Source: Kushneria indalinina DSM 14324
Lineage (GTDB): Bacteria > Pseudomonadota > Gammaproteobacteria > Pseudomonadales > Halomonadaceae
Assembly: GCF_003385845.1 (NCBI RefSeq)
Contig: NZ_QRDJ01000006.1
Span: 1,238,707 to 1,302,706, forward strand
Length of the DNA: 64,000 nucleotides
Direction: 5' to 3'
Shown here: positions 42,646-53,359 of the stretch, in pieces
Layout: each line of letters opens with the position of its first letter
Numbering within the stretch: the first letter of the stretch is position 1
Translations under genes and position numbers: made by a program
The notes under the pieces: generated by a model
What the model saw: only the letters and a program-made list of their open reading frames with translations
What the model was told of the DNA's origin: nothing
Database searches by the model: none

Positions 42646-43275
42646 TCAGGTGCGAAGCTCACGCTCCGACTCAAGAAGCGATGCTCTGAAAGCGTCCCGC
42701 GCAAACAGCCTTTCCATATAGCTCATCAGCGGCTTGACCTGCTGTTCGGGCAGCTCGACACCCAGTGCCGGCAAACGCCAGAGGATGGGAGCCAGACAGC
42801 AGTCCACCAGCGAAAATTCTTCGCTCATGAAAAACGGGATATCTTCAAAAATCGGGCTGATGCCTATCAGGCTCTCACGCAATTCCTTGCGTGCCTGCTC
42901 GACTTCCTTTTTGGAACCCGGCGACAGGATGCGCTCCACCATAGGGCACCATTCACGCTCGATACGGTGCATCCACAGACGGCTCTGAGCACGCGCTACG
43001 GGATATACCGGCAACAGAGGCGGATGCGGAAAACGTTCATCCAGGTACTCCATCATGACCTTTGATTCATAAAGAACCAGATCACGATCGATCAGTGTCG
43101 GCACACTATTGTAGGGGTTAAGATCAGCCAGCTCCGCCGGACGATGCTCATCGTTGACCTCGATGATGTCAACGGAAATCCCCTTTTCGGCCAGCACGAT
43201 CCTGACGCGATGGCTGTAATGGTCGTCACTGCCTGTATAGAACGTCATCGACGATCGTTTGGCCACAACACCCAT
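42646..43275 (-). CDS. sspA: Stringent starvation protein A
   Basis: GST-fold protein that binds RNA polymerase and acts as a transcription regulator in stress, without GST activity. The 209 residues have an N-terminal thioredoxin-like domain ([23 protein letters not shown]) and the conserved [34 protein letters not shown] region. A helical C-terminal domain follows. The start has GAGGA upstream. It is separated from rpsI by a terminator. Confidence 0.95.
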   Translation of the reverse strand: MGVVAKRSSMTFYTGSDDHYSHRVRIVLAEKGISVDIIEVNDEHRPAELADLNPYNSVPTLIDRDLVLYESKVMMEYLDERFPHPPLLPVYPVARAQSRLWMHRIEREWCPMVERILSPGSKKEVEQARKELRESLIGISPIFEDIPFFMSEEFSLVDCCLAPILWRLPALGVELPEQQVKPLMSYMERLFARDAFRASLLESERELRT

Positions 43276-43386
43276 AGAAAGTCCTCACTTTAATGACGAG
43301 CTGGATGATAACACGAGAGCACACGTCTCGGGTTGCCGGATTGGCAACCACAGCGTTTCAACAGGGATGGAAAACAGCTTCTCAGA

Positions 43387-43417
43387 CACAAAAACGCCCG
43401 GGAAAACACCCGGGCGT
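43387..43417 (-). terminator. Terminator of rplM-rpsI
   Basis: Nine-base perfect stem acgcccggg / cccgggcgt with a 6-nt loop. On minus it is followed by TTTTGTG. It lies 22 bp after the rpsI stop codon. Confidence 0.85.
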
Positions 43418-43438
43418 CCTGAGACATGACGTCGAAGC

Positions 43439-43831
43439 TTAACGCTTGGAGAACTGGGGACGACGACGTGCCTTGCGCAGACCCACTTTCTTACGCTCGA
43501 CCATACGCGCATCGCGCGTGACATAGCCGGCGCTACGTAGCGGTGTGCGCAGCTCTTCATTGTAATCCATCAGGGCACGAGTAATGCCGTGACGAATGGC
43601 GCCTGCCTGTGCAGAACCGCCGCCACCCTGAACGGTGACATAAATGTCGAACTGGTTGGTCAGCTCGGTCAGCTCGAGCGGCTGGCGCACAACCATCTGG
43701 GCTGTAACGCGGCCGAAGTATTCATTGAGCTCACGCTTGTTGACCGTGATCTTGCCATTGCCCGGACGCAGGAAAACGCGTGCGGTAGAGGTCTTGCGGC
43801 GGCCTGTGCCGTAGTACTGCTGCTGTGCCAT
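43439..43831 (-). CDS. rpsI: 30S ribosomal protein S9
   Basis: Small-subunit protein whose C-terminal tail reaches the P-site tRNA. The 130 residues start with [21 protein letters not shown], contain the [20 protein letters not shown] signature and end in the basic tail PQFSKR. It is 12 bp downstream of rplM and co-transcribed with it. Confidence 0.98.
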   Translation of the reverse strand: MAQQQYYGTGRRKTSTARVFLRPGNGKITVNKRELNEYFGRVTAQMVVRQPLELTELTNQFDIYVTVQGGGGSAQAGAIRHGITRALMDYNEELRTPLRSAGYVTRDARMVERKKVGLRKARRRPQFSKR

Positions 43832-43843
43832 GAAAATGTTCCT

Positions 43844-44272
43844 TTAGAGATTCAGTGCCTGAGGTTGCTGCGCCGCGTGAGGATGCTCACCACCGGCATA
43901 AACCTTGAGCTTGGAATACATGGCGCGACCCAGCGGGCCCTTGGGCAGCATTCCCTTGACAGCGATTTCGATGACACGCTCCGGCGCATGATCGATCATC
44001 TGCTCGAAGTTCATCGAACGCAGGCCACCGGGGTAACCGGTATGGCGATAATACTGCTTGGCAAAGGACTTCTTGCCGGTCACACGGACCTTCTCGGCGT
44101 TGACGATGACGATGTAATCGCCGGTATCAACGTGAGGGGTATATTCGGGCTTGTGCTTGCCGCGCAGACGGCGAGCAACCTCGGTAGCCAGTCGACCCAG
44201 AGTCTTGTCTGCAGCGTCGATGACATACCAGTCGCGCTGCACGGACTGCGGTTTGGCGCTGAACGTCTTCAT
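43844..44272 (-). CDS. rplM: 50S ribosomal protein L13
   Basis: Early-assembly large-subunit protein. The 142-residue length matches E. coli when translation starts at MKTFSAKPQ (44272). Signatures are [25 protein letters not shown] and [20 protein letters not shown]. It has a strong promoter about 110 bp upstream and is transcribed with rpsI. In E. coli, L13 regulates this operon through its leader; the leader here was not seen to match a known structure. Confidence 0.98.
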   Translation of the reverse strand: MKTFSAKPQSVQRDWYVIDAADKTLGRLATEVARRLRGKHKPEYTPHVDTGDYIVIVNAEKVRVTGKKSFAKQYYRHTGYPGGLRSMNFEQMIDHAPERVIEIAVKGMLPKGPLGRAMYSKLKVYAGGEHPHAAQQPQALNL

Positions 44273-44379
44273 GTATGAATCACCATGGTTGTGGCGAGAG
44301 CACTGCTTCCGCTCTGCCAATCCCTATTTTTCTTGGTTGTTGCCCTGCAGGCAGAAACAACAACGATAAGCGAGCGCGC

Positions 44380-44408
44380 ATTGTACAGAGCCAGCCCCCC
44401 GCGAACAA
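44380..44408 (-). promoter_or_regulatory. Sigma-70 promoter of rplM-rpsI
   Basis: On minus: TTGTTC, a 17-bp spacer, then TACAAT. The spacing is ideal and the -10 matches 5 of 6. Transcription would begin about 100 bp before the rplM ATG and just after the zapE stop codon. Confidence 0.7.
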
Positions 44409-44421
44409 GGGTTAATCACAG

Positions 44422-45576
44422 TCAGGGCTTGTGCGTCAACGCCAGATAGTCGCTTGATTGCATCTCCTGCAGCCGCGATACCGTGCGTTCGAACTCGAAC
44501 GCCAGCTCTCCGCCGCTGTACAGTGACTCGGGCTCGGCATCGGCCGACATCACCAGCTTGACGGCGCGATCGTAAAATTCGTCCACAAGGTTGATAAAGC
44601 GGCGCGCCTGATCCTCGATCGCGGCACCCATGACCGGCACGTTGGAAATCAGCACGCTGTGATACTGCCGCGAGAGCTCGATATAGTCATTCTGGCTGCG
44701 CGGCCCGTCACAAAGCGTTTTGAAATCAAACCAGACCACCCCGTCATGACAGCGACGCGCCGGCAGGGCACGGCCGTTGATGCGCAGCGTGTCTTCGTCG
44801 CCGGGCTCGCCGGCCAGATGAACAAAGCTTTCCTGCAGGGCCTCGTCGGCACTGTCGCCGGCCGGCGTATGGAAGACCTCTTCCCGAGTCAGCGTACGCA
44901 TTCGATAATCGATGCCCGCATCGACATTGACCACCTCACAGTGACGATTGAGCAGATCAATGGCGGGCAGAAAGCGGTCACGCTGCAGGCCGTTTTTATA
45001 CAACTCGTCCGGCACGATATTGGAGGTGGTCACCAGCACCACACCCTGCGCGAAAAGCGCATCAAGCAGGTTGCCCAGAATCATGGCATCGGTAATGTCC
45101 TTGACGAAAAATTCGTCGAGACAGATGACTCTGGCTTCTTCGGCAAGCTTCGCCGCTACCAGGGTCAGAGGGTTTTTCTGACCCTTATAAACTTCCATTT
45201 CCTTGTGCACACGCTGCATGAAACGATGAAAGTGTGTACGCATCTTGTCATCGAAGGGCAGACTGTCGTGAAAGGTATCGACCAGCCATGTCTTGCCGCG
45301 GCCCACGCCTCCCCAGAAATAGAGCCCCTTGATCTCCGGTTCGGCAGGGGCCGTGGGCGCTGATGACGTGTCCTTCCTGCCAAAAAAGCCCGACATTTTT
45401 GACTTGAGCCCGCTCTCTGACGCGGTGGTCGTCGAAGGTTTGGGACGCGGTCTGCTCGTCAGGGCGTCATAAAGACGCTGCAAATGCTCGACGGCCTTTT
45501 CCTGGGAGCTGTCATGCTGGAAGCCTTCACGTTCAAGATCCTGCCGGTACTGTTCTCGCGGGGAAAGTCTGGACAT
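44422..45576 (-). CDS. zapE: Cell division AAA-like ATPase ZapE
   Basis: AFG1-family ATPase associated with the Z-ring under stress. From MSRLSPREQYR the protein has 384 residues. It has Walker A GGVGRGKTWLVD, Walker B region VICLDEFFVKDITDA, and the following LVTTSNIVPDELYKNGLQR. Between the N-terminal helix and Walker A is an extra hydrophilic stretch rich in Ser, Thr, Pro and Ala (about residues 42-80). The long frame from 45675 is rejected because its first 33 residues are not family-like. Confidence 0.94.
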   Translation of the reverse strand: MSRLSPREQYRQDLEREGFQHDSSQEKAVEHLQRLYDALTSRPRPKPSTTTASESGLKSKMSGFFGRKDTSSAPTAPAEPEIKGLYFWGGVGRGKTWLVDTFHDSLPFDDKMRTHFHRFMQRVHKEMEVYKGQKNPLTLVAAKLAEEARVICLDEFFVKDITDAMILGNLLDALFAQGVVLVTTSNIVPDELYKNGLQRDRFLPAIDLLNRHCEVVNVDAGIDYRMRTLTREEVFHTPAGDSADEALQESFVHLAGEPGDEDTLRINGRALPARRCHDGVVWFDFKTLCDGPRSQNDYIELSRQYHSVLISNVPVMGAAIEDQARRFINLVDEFYDRAVKLVMSADAEPESLYSGGELAFEFERTVSRLQEMQSSDYLALTHKP

Positions 45577-45693
45577 GTTATCTGGTGCCTTGCAGAAGAT
45601 CGGGTACCCATGATTGTACAGCGTGACACATGCTGGTTCGCCCCTGGGCGATGAGTCATCATCGCTGATAAGCATGATTATGTCGTGAGTGAA

Positions 45694-45724
45694 TTGACCC
45701 GAACAACAGGACGCCTTCTATAAT
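45694..45724 (+). promoter_or_regulatory. Candidate promoter of yhcB
   Basis: TTGACC and TATAAT on plus with a 19-bp spacer. Both hexamers are good; the spacer is longer than ideal. It lies about 60 bp upstream of the yhcB start. Confidence 0.5.
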
Positions 45725-45783
45725 GGCTCATCGCATGGTCACGCCGGTCGTGCGGGCAATCAGCATCGAAGAGGGGAATATTG

Positions 45784-46233
45784 GTGAACGAAGGCAATAT
45801 TGATTGGATAGTCGCCATTGTGGCACTGCTGGCAGGCATCGTGATCGGCGTACTGATCCGCCATTTTTCTGGAAGCCAGAGAGCCGCCAGCCAGAAACTC
45901 AAGCAGAGACTCGCCGAAACCGAGCTTGAGCTCAAGGCGCTGCGCGAGAACGTGAATACGCATTTTGCTGACATCACGACGCTCGCCCGTAACATCACCC
46001 GTCAGAGTGAAGAGCTTCAGTCTCGACTCGACAGGGATGCCGACACCATGACCAGCGACCCGGCCCTTAAGCGCCACCGCCAGGTCGAATCTCCGGAGGA
46101 CAGCGAAGCCGATACAACCTCCCTTCATGTTCCTCGCGACTACGCCGACAGCAATGGCACGCTTGATGAGAGTTATGGACTGCGCCAGAAACAGGAAGAC
46201 GACAGCACCAACCCACAACCGCCCCGATACTGA
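45784..46233 (+). CDS. yhcB: DUF1043 inner-membrane protein YhcB (ZapG)
   Basis: Small bitopic protein linked to cell division and envelope growth. The 149 residues have one N-terminal membrane helix (WIVAIVALLAGIVIGVLI). A coiled coil follows (SQKLKQRLAETELELKALRENVNTHF and on to about 95), then a disordered acidic tail. The GTG at 45784 has AGGGG 7 nt upstream; the TTG three bases earlier is less likely. It is divergent from zapE, as in E. coli. Confidence 0.9.
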   Translation: MNEGNIDWIVAIVALLAGIVIGVLIRHFSGSQRAASQKLKQRLAETELELKALRENVNTHFADITTLARNITRQSEELQSRLDRDADTMTSDPALKRHRQVESPEDSEADTTSLHVPRDYADSNGTLDESYGLRQKQEDDSTNPQPPRY

Positions 46234-46244
46234 TTCGACAATGG

Positions 46245-46262
46245 CTGCCGGCGCGTCGGCAG
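46245..46262. repeat. Small inverted repeat between yhcB and the NIF3 gene
   Basis: CTGCCG / CGGCAG with a 6-nt loop between two convergent genes, without a T-tract. It is at best a weak bidirectional terminator. Confidence 0.3.
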
Positions 46263-46265
46263 TCG

Positions 46266-47021
46266 TTACACCGGATTATCGATATCGACGAAGCGATGCT
46301 CGACATCATGCTGCTGTGCCAGCCGTACGCCCAGGGCACGAATGCCGTCACGCTCGGTGGCGTGATGGCCGGCCGCATAGTAGGTAATGCCCATCTCGCG
46401 GGCCAGATGTGTCGTTCGCTCTGATACCTCACCGGAAACAAAGGCGTCCACGCCGGCTTCCGCAGCCTCGATGATCATGTCCTGGGCGCCGCCCGTACAC
46501 CATGCAATACGCCTGATGGGTCGATCATGCCCTGAAATCATCAGCGGCTTGTGGTCAAGACGCTGCTGAAACTGCTGGGCCAGTGTTTGCTGTGAGCACT
46601 CCGTCATCTCGCCGTGATACAAAAGCCCCTGCCCCATCTCGCCGTCAAGCACGCCCTTCACCTGCCAGCCCATACGGTCGGCCAGCAGCACGTTATTGCC
46701 AAGCGTTGCGTGGGCATCCAGCGGCAGATGCCAGGCCACCAGATTGATATCGTGCGCCAGCAGCGTGGCAATACGGCGCTGCTTCATGCCCGTAATGGCC
46801 ACCGGCTCGTTTTTCCAGAAGTAGCCGTGGTGAACCAGCACCATATCGGCCTGCCATGCCACCGCCTCATCGAGCAGCGCCTGACTGGCCGTCACACCGC
46901 TCATGATCCGTGTCACTCGATCACTGCCCTCGACCTGCAGACCGTTGACGGTAAAGTCCTTGAAACGCTCTGGAGCAAGCAGCGCATGCATGTCATCCAG
47001 CAATACCTTGCGTGCGGTCAT
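46266..47021 (-). CDS. NIF3-family dinuclear-metal protein (YbgI type)
   Basis: GTP cyclohydrolase 1 type 2/NIF3 family protein of uncertain function, related to E. coli YbgI. From MTARKVLLDDM it has 251 residues. Metal-binding features are LVHHGYFW, HLPLDAHATLGNN and the C-terminal YYAAGHHATERDGI. Two earlier in-frame Met codons are possible; the one at MAERNH has AGGA 4 nt upstream. It converges with yhcB and diverges from the DegS-like gene. Confidence 0.88.
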   Translation of the reverse strand: MTARKVLLDDMHALLAPERFKDFTVNGLQVEGSDRVTRIMSGVTASQALLDEAVAWQADMVLVHHGYFWKNEPVAITGMKQRRIATLLAHDINLVAWHLPLDAHATLGNNVLLADRMGWQVKGVLDGEMGQGLLYHGEMTECSQQTLAQQFQQRLDHKPLMISGHDRPIRRIAWCTGGAQDMIIEAAEAGVDAFVSGEVSERTTHLAREMGITYYAAGHHATERDGIRALGVRLAQQHDVEHRFVDIDNPV

Positions 47022-47219
47022 ATGGTTTCTCTCGGCCATCAATTCCTGAAAGTGTAACGCCTGCATCGGACATTGCTGACGCCTCGGTGATAAACTCGCT
47101 CAACTCTTACGCAACATTGTGATCGGCATTTGAGAAGGCAACGCCTTCACTCCGGATGCCGGGTCCCGATAATCTGCAAGTCTGCAGCCCAGGGCTGTCT
47201 GTTTCAAAAGGATGTTGTC

Positions 47220-48458
47220 ATGCGCCGATTTCTGGTGCCCCTGATCTGGCCTGTCGTCTGCGGCGTACTGCTGGCGCTGGTACTGCTGGATCATATGCCG
47301 CAGATCATTGACAGCGGCGACCGCCTGGCCGGTAGCAGCCAGCAGGACCAGAGTGTTGCCGCCCCACCTGCCATGCAGGTCGCCACGCCACCCGTGCAGC
47401 GCACACCGCCGGTGACGCGGGACGCCACACCGCTGCAGCGTGGCCCGGGTACAGCCAGCTACTCCGATGCCGTTCAAAAGGCAGCGCCGGCCGTGGTCAA
47501 TGTCTATTCATCGCGCCTGGTCGAGCGCGACCATCATCCACTGATGTCCGACCCCTTCTTTGAGCAGTTCTTTGGCAACAGCCGGTCCGGCCGGCGACGC
47601 ATGCTCTCGAGTCTGGGCTCGGGCGTCATCGTCAGCGATGAAGGCTACATCCTGACCAACAACCACGTGATCAGCGGTGCCGATGAAGTCCAGATTGCCC
47701 TGCGTGACGGCCGCGAGACGCTGGCGACCGTCATCGGCACCGACCCGGAAACGGATCTGGCCGTTCTCAAGATCGATCTCGACAACCTGCCGGTCATCGA
47801 CCTTGCCGATGCTACCAATACCCGTGTCGGCGACATTGCCCTGGCCATCGGCAACCCCTTCGGCGTCGGACAGACCGTGACCATGGGCATTATCAGCGCC
47901 ACCGGCCGCAATCATCTGGGGCTCAACGCCTACGAGGATTTCATTCAAACGGATGCCGCCATCAATCCGGGCAATTCAGGCGGCGCGCTGGTCAATGCCG
48001 AAGGCGCGCTTGTTGGGATCAATACGGCCATCTTTTCACGTACCGGTGGATCACAGGGCATCGGGTTTGCCATCCCTACCAACCTGGCACACGGCATTCT
48101 CAATGATCTGGTCACCCGTGGGCGGGTGGTCAGGGGCTGGCTGGGCATCGAGGCCAGAGAGGTCAGTTCAAGCCTTGCCTCGTCGCTGGATATCAACGCC
48201 CCACGCGGGGTCGTGGTATCGGATGTGGTGGAGGGTGGCCCGGCGGCACAGGCCGGCATCCGGGTGGGCGATCTGATTTTGTCGATCGATGGCAAGCCGC
48301 TGCTGGATGCCCAGACCGCCATGGTGGATATCGCCGAGATCGAGCCTGGCAAACAGCTGCCGGTCGAGCTTTATCGCAGCGGCAAGCGGTTTGGCGTCAA
48401 CGTGAGTGTGGGCGAGCGCCCCAGCCGACCGGTGTCGCCGGCACAGCCCGAAAGCTGA
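47220..48458 (+). CDS. degS: DegS/AlgW-type periplasmic serine protease
   Basis: Inner-membrane-anchored HtrA protease that senses misfolded outer-membrane proteins and starts RseA/MucA cleavage to release the extracytoplasmic sigma factor. The 412 residues have an N-terminal membrane anchor (FLVPLIWPVVCGVLLALVLL), then a Gln/Pro-rich linker (about 35-80). The protease domain has the catalytic His in TNNHVISG, Asp in ETDLAVLKID and Ser in NPGNSGGALVN, and one PDZ domain follows. The single PDZ and the anchor favour DegS/AlgW over DegP. AGGA precedes the ATG. Pseudomonas algW is likewise next to the his/murA genes. Confidence 0.93.
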   Translation: MRRFLVPLIWPVVCGVLLALVLLDHMPQIIDSGDRLAGSSQQDQSVAAPPAMQVATPPVQRTPPVTRDATPLQRGPGTASYSDAVQKAAPAVVNVYSSRLVERDHHPLMSDPFFEQFFGNSRSGRRRMLSSLGSGVIVSDEGYILTNNHVISGADEVQIALRDGRETLATVIGTDPETDLAVLKIDLDNLPVIDLADATNTRVGDIALAIGNPFGVGQTVTMGIISATGRNHLGLNAYEDFIQTDAAINPGNSGGALVNAEGALVGINTAIFSRTGGSQGIGFAIPTNLAHGILNDLVTRGRVVRGWLGIEAREVSSSLASSLDINAPRGVVVSDVVEGGPAAQAGIRVGDLILSIDGKPLLDAQTAMVDIAEIEPGKQLPVELYRSGKRFGVNVSVGERPSRPVSPAQPES

Positions 48459-48489
48459 CCGGCGGCTAATGGCTGAAAGTGTCCGGATA

Positions 48490-49806
48490 TCAGCCCTTGT
48501 CGCTATCGATCCGGTTTTCGGCCGAACGGGCGTGCGCCGTCAGCGACTCGCCTCTTGCCAGTACGGACGCCGTTTTTCCAAGCGTTGACGCCCCCTGCGG
48601 TGAGCACTGAATCAGCGACGAGCGTTTTTGGAAGTCATAAACCCCCAGTGGCGAGGAAAAACGCGCCGTGCCAGAGGTGGGCAGCACGTGGTTGGGCCCG
48701 GCACAGTAATCACCCAGCGCCTCGGCCGTATAGCGACCCATGAAAATGGCACCGGCATGACGCACCTGCTCTGCCAGCCGCTGTGGCTCGGCCACCGAAA
48801 GCTCCAGGTGTTCCGGCGCGATGCGATTGGCAAGCGTTATGGCCTGCGCCTCGTCATCGACCTGAATCAGGGCGCCACGGCGCGACAGCGATTCGCGGAT
48901 GATGTCGGCACGCTCAAGCGTGGGCAGCAACCGCTCGATGCTCTGTGCTACCGCCTCCAGATGCTGCGCGTCCCAGCTGATCAAAATCGCCTGAGCGTCT
49001 TCATCGTGCTCGGCCTGCGAGAATAGATCCATCGCCAGCCAGTCCGGATCGGTGCCGCCATCAGAGACCACCAGGATTTCCGACGGTCCGGCAATCATGT
49101 CGATGCCGACCTGTCCGAACACCGCGCGCTTGGCCGTGGCCACAAAGATATTGCCCGGCCCCACAATCTTGTCGACCCTTGGGATCGTTTCGGTCCCAAA
49201 CGCCAGTGCCGCCACGGCCTGCGCCCCACCAATGGTGAAAACCCGGGCCACGCCGGCCACATGAGCCGCGGCCAGCACCAGCTCATTGAGCACGCCGTCC
49301 GGCGTGGGTACGACCATGACGATGTCTTCCACGCCGGCCACGTGGGCTGGAATGACGTTCATCAGCACCGATGACGGATAGGCGGCCTTGCCACCGGGCA
49401 CATAGACGCCGGCCCTGTCCAGGGGCGTCACCTTCTGGCCCAGCATGGTGCCGTCGGCTTCCTCGTAGGACCAGGATTCGGGCTTCTGGCGTTCGTGGTA
49501 GGCGCGAATGCGATCACCCGCCACCGCCAGTGCCTGGCGCTGCGCTTCCGGCAGCCCATGCCATGCCTGTTCCAGTCGCTCGGCGCTCAATGTCAGTGCC
49601 GACATATCCTGAACGTCAAGACGATCGAACTGACGGGTGAGATCCATGACGGCGGCATCGCCGCGGCGACGAACATCGGCAATGATGGCGTCCACGCTGC
49701 GCTGGACCTCGGCGCTTGAAACGCTTTCCCAGTCCAGCAGTGCTTCCAGCCGGGTATCGAAATCCGGCTGCTGTGTAGAAAGTCGATGTATGCTCTGCTT
49801 GTCCAT
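48490..49806 (-). CDS. hisD: Histidinol dehydrogenase
   Basis: Zinc enzyme for the last two steps of histidine synthesis, oxidising histidinol to histidine with NAD. From MDKQSIHRL it has 438 residues. Signatures are [37 protein letters not shown], the EHLELSV catalytic Glu-His and [14 protein letters not shown]. It follows hisG on the same strand. In Pseudomonas hisC1 comes next; here the downstream neighbour is the convergent degS gene. Confidence 0.96.
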   Translation of the reverse strand: MDKQSIHRLSTQQPDFDTRLEALLDWESVSSAEVQRSVDAIIADVRRRGDAAVMDLTRQFDRLDVQDMSALTLSAERLEQAWHGLPEAQRQALAVAGDRIRAYHERQKPESWSYEEADGTMLGQKVTPLDRAGVYVPGGKAAYPSSVLMNVIPAHVAGVEDIVMVVPTPDGVLNELVLAAAHVAGVARVFTIGGAQAVAALAFGTETIPRVDKIVGPGNIFVATAKRAVFGQVGIDMIAGPSEILVVSDGGTDPDWLAMDLFSQAEHDEDAQAILISWDAQHLEAVAQSIERLLPTLERADIIRESLSRRGALIQVDDEAQAITLANRIAPEHLELSVAEPQRLAEQVRHAGAIFMGRYTAEALGDYCAGPNHVLPTSGTARFSSPLGVYDFQKRSSLIQCSPQGASTLGKTASVLARGESLTAHARSAENRIDSDKG

Positions 49807-49906
49807 CACGCCTGAATGACTCCTTGCATTCCGGCCTGTGCCGGAAAGTATCATGCGACACCGATAGAGCAGCGTCCTGCGCCGGCCGGTCAGTACCCGG
49901 TCGGAC

Positions 49907-50563
49907 TCAGGACGACATGTCGCTGTAACGGCGCGCTTCCACGGCCTGTCCCATGCGCTCGATCAACGGCCCCAGTCGCGCGTGCTCCACGGTCATGGAG
50001 GCCTTGTTGACCACCAGACGCGTGCTGATATCAGCGATCAGCTCGCGCGGTGCCATACCGTTGGCACGCAGGGTATTGCCGGTATCCACGATATCGACGA
50101 TCTCATCGGCGAGATTCATCAGCGGTGCCAGCTCCATGGCGCCGTACAGCTTGATGACCTCGGCCTGAATACCCAGTCCCGAGTAGTAGCGCCGGGCGAT
50201 ATTGACGAACTTGGTCGCCACACGACGCCGGGCACGCCCGGGGGTAACGCCCTCGATACCCGCCGTCATCAGGCGACAGCGTGAAATATCCAGATCCAGC
50301 GGCTCATAGAGCCCCTGGGCGCCATGTTCGAGCAGAACATCCTTGCCGGCCACACCCACGTCGGCGGCGCCCATCTGCACATAGGTCGGCACATCAACAG
50401 CACGCAAAATGACCAGCTTGACGTTTTCAAGCGTGGTGTCGAACAAGAGTTTTCGGCTCTTGTCTAGCGGCTCCAGCGGCTCAATGCCGGCAGCAGCCAG
50501 CAACGGCAGCGTCTCCTTGAGAATTCGACCCTTGGAGAGCGCCAGTATCAGCGGTTTACTCAT
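49907..50563 (-). CDS. hisG: ATP phosphoribosyltransferase, short form (HisG-S)
   Basis: First enzyme of histidine synthesis. The 218-residue length shows the short form that lacks the C-terminal regulatory domain and needs HisZ as partner; hisZ is not in this window. Motifs are [16 protein letters not shown] at the start, [13 protein letters not shown], and [14 protein letters not shown] near the PRPP-binding region. It follows murA by 54 bp. Confidence 0.95.
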   Translation of the reverse strand: MSKPLILALSKGRILKETLPLLAAAGIEPLEPLDKSRKLLFDTTLENVKLVILRAVDVPTYVQMGAADVGVAGKDVLLEHGAQGLYEPLDLDISRCRLMTAGIEGVTPGRARRRVATKFVNIARRYYSGLGIQAEVIKLYGAMELAPLMNLADEIVDIVDTGNTLRANGMAPRELIADISTRLVVNKASMTVEHARLGPLIERMGQAVEARRYSDMSS

Positions 50564-50617
50564 GTGATCTTCAATGGCTGCAAAAATGAATCGGCGTGGC
50601 GTGTACCCGTGCGGCCC

Positions 50618-51877
<1,260 letters not shown>

Positions 51878-51897
51878 TCATCAGGCTTCCACGGCAA

Positions 51898-52155
51898 TCA
51901 GGCACGATCTGAATCAGGTGACGCACTGGCCCACTGAGCCGGCGTCCTGGCCTTGATGGTAATGGCATGCAGCGCGCCGCTGGCAATCTCTTCGGAAAGC
52001 GCCGAATAGATCAGCTGCTGACGCTTGACGGGGCTCATGCCTTCAAAAACGTCACCGATGGCGGTGACCTGAAAATTGCACCCTTCTCCCTGAATATGAA
52101 ATTCACATCCATCGATTCGGGCCTGGAGCAGGTGCTTGACCTCTTCGGGTTGCAT
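51898..52155 (-). CDS. ibaG: BolA-family protein IbaG
   Basis: Small BolA/IbaG protein (E. coli YrbA), 85 residues from MQPEEVKHLL. The family works with monothiol glutaredoxins in iron-sulphur handling and is acid-responsive in E. coli. The Ile-Gly-Asp-x-Phe and SPVKRQQLIYSALSEEIASGALHAITIKA regions are typical. The reading frame extends upstream to 52224 but that part lacks similarity. It is separated from mlaB by a terminator and is followed by murA. Confidence 0.92.
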   Translation of the reverse strand: MQPEEVKHLLQARIDGCEFHIQGEGCNFQVTAIGDVFEGMSPVKRQQLIYSALSEEIASGALHAITIKARTPAQWASASPDSDRA

Positions 52156-52224
52156 GATGACTCCTGTACTGGTGTGTTGGGTGCCAATGGTAAATGAAAA
52201 GCATGACCCGGCGCGAATGGACAT

Positions 52225-52253
52225 AAAAAAAAGGCGGCGTCAGTGACGCCGCC
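52225..52253 (-). terminator. Terminator of the mla operon
   Basis: Ten-base stem ggcggcgtca / tgacgccgcc with a single loop base in the strict pairing. On minus it is followed by TTTTTTTTATG. It lies 30 bp after the mlaB stop codon. Confidence 0.88.
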
Positions 52254-52282
52254 CTTCAATCATGAATTATCAACTCAGAGGT

Positions 52283-52636
52283 TCACGACTCGCCGGCTGT
52301 CGCAAACGAGGTTTCATGCGCCGGAAACACATCGCTCAACTCTGCCATCTCGATCAGCTCACGCATGCTGTCCGAAAGCGTGATGCGATCCACTTCCAGC
52401 GTTTTTTTCTGTGTCATGCGCAGCCATTCAAGCAGCACCGAGATGGTGGCGCTGCTGGTACGGTTAACGCCGCACAGATTAAAGGAGACCTGTGCCCCCT
52501 GATATTTCTCGAGCCAGTTGATACCGGCCCTGGCCAGCTCTGGCGCGTTGTCAAAGCCAGGTGCGCCCTTCAGGTAAAGGGCAGCATCGCGAGCCTCGAG
52601 GGTAACGGCATCATCGCTGTAGAGCGTATCGCTCAT
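52283..52636 (-). CDS. mlaB: MlaB, STAS-domain subunit of the lipid-asymmetry transporter
   Basis: Cytoplasmic STAS protein that stabilises the MlaFE ABC transporter. The 117 residues include the STAS core with VSFNLCGVNRTSSATISVLLEWLR, where Thr/Ser at the helix start take the place of the regulatory residue. It is the last gene of mlaFEDCB, and its ATG overlaps the mlaC stop by 1 nt. Confidence 0.9.
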   Translation of the reverse strand: MSDTLYSDDAVTLEARDAALYLKGAPGFDNAPELARAGINWLEKYQGAQVSFNLCGVNRTSSATISVLLEWLRMTQKKTLEVDRITLSDSMRELIEMAELSDVFPAHETSFATAGES

Positions 52637-53292
52637 CAGCCCTGGGCCTTCTGGTTGTCCCCATCGCCCTCTTCAAGGTCAACATCGGGCGACCAGCCGT
52701 TGATGACCGCATCAAAGTCGCGGTTATTGGAGCGCATGGCCTGGTCAAACTGGTTGCGGAAAGTCAGCCCCAGATTGATGCCGTTGACCACCACGTTGAT
52801 CACTTTCCACTCGCCGCTGCGCTCACGCATCGTGTAGGAGACCGGATAGCGCTGGCCATTGGCCGCCACGACCTCCATATCAACGCTGGCCTGATCTTCG
52901 TAGCGCGTGTTCTGATTGTTATCGAGTACACGCACGTCCTGGTAGTCAAACGTCACCAGCCCCTGGGCATAGGTATCAATCAGGGTCTGCTTGAACACGC
53001 GCGCAAACCGGCTGCGCTGCTCAGGGCTTGCCGCCTGAAAGTACTTGCCCATGACGCTTGCCGAGGCATAGCGCCAGTCAACGATGGGGTCGATGTTCTG
53101 CTCAACCACACTTTTGAGCTCATCGGGATGATTGCGATAGCGGTCCTGATTGTTGTCGAGCCTTGACATCAGTTGCTCAACGCTCTGGTTGACCACCTCG
53201 TGCGGAGACTGATTGGCCGCCTGAGCAGACATCACGCCCATGCCAATCATGGCCGCTACCAGCACACCCACATAACGGGAGACTTTTTTCAT
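52636..53292 (-). CDS. mlaC: MlaC, periplasmic phospholipid shuttle
   Basis: Periplasmic carrier that moves phospholipids between the outer-membrane MlaA complex and the inner-membrane MlaFEDB complex. The 218-residue precursor has a Sec signal peptide ending MSAQA before ANQSP. The Tol-Tol-Ttg2 domain follows, with DPIVDWRYASASVMGKYF, QTLIDTYAQGL and VINVVVNGINLGLTFRNQF. The C-terminus is acidic. It lies between mlaD and mlaB. Confidence 0.95.
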   Translation of the reverse strand: MKKVSRYVGVLVAAMIGMGVMSAQAANQSPHEVVNQSVEQLMSRLDNNQDRYRNHPDELKSVVEQNIDPIVDWRYASASVMGKYFQAASPEQRSRFARVFKQTLIDTYAQGLVTFDYQDVRVLDNNQNTRYEDQASVDMEVVAANGQRYPVSYTMRERSGEWKVINVVVNGINLGLTFRNQFDQAMRSNNRDFDAVINGWSPDVDLEEGDGDNQKAQG

Positions 53293-53359
53293 CTACATCA
53301 CCTCCTGGCGATACATATTGCGAGAGCGCCGAATAACGTCGCGGCGCTCGTCGTTGAGG

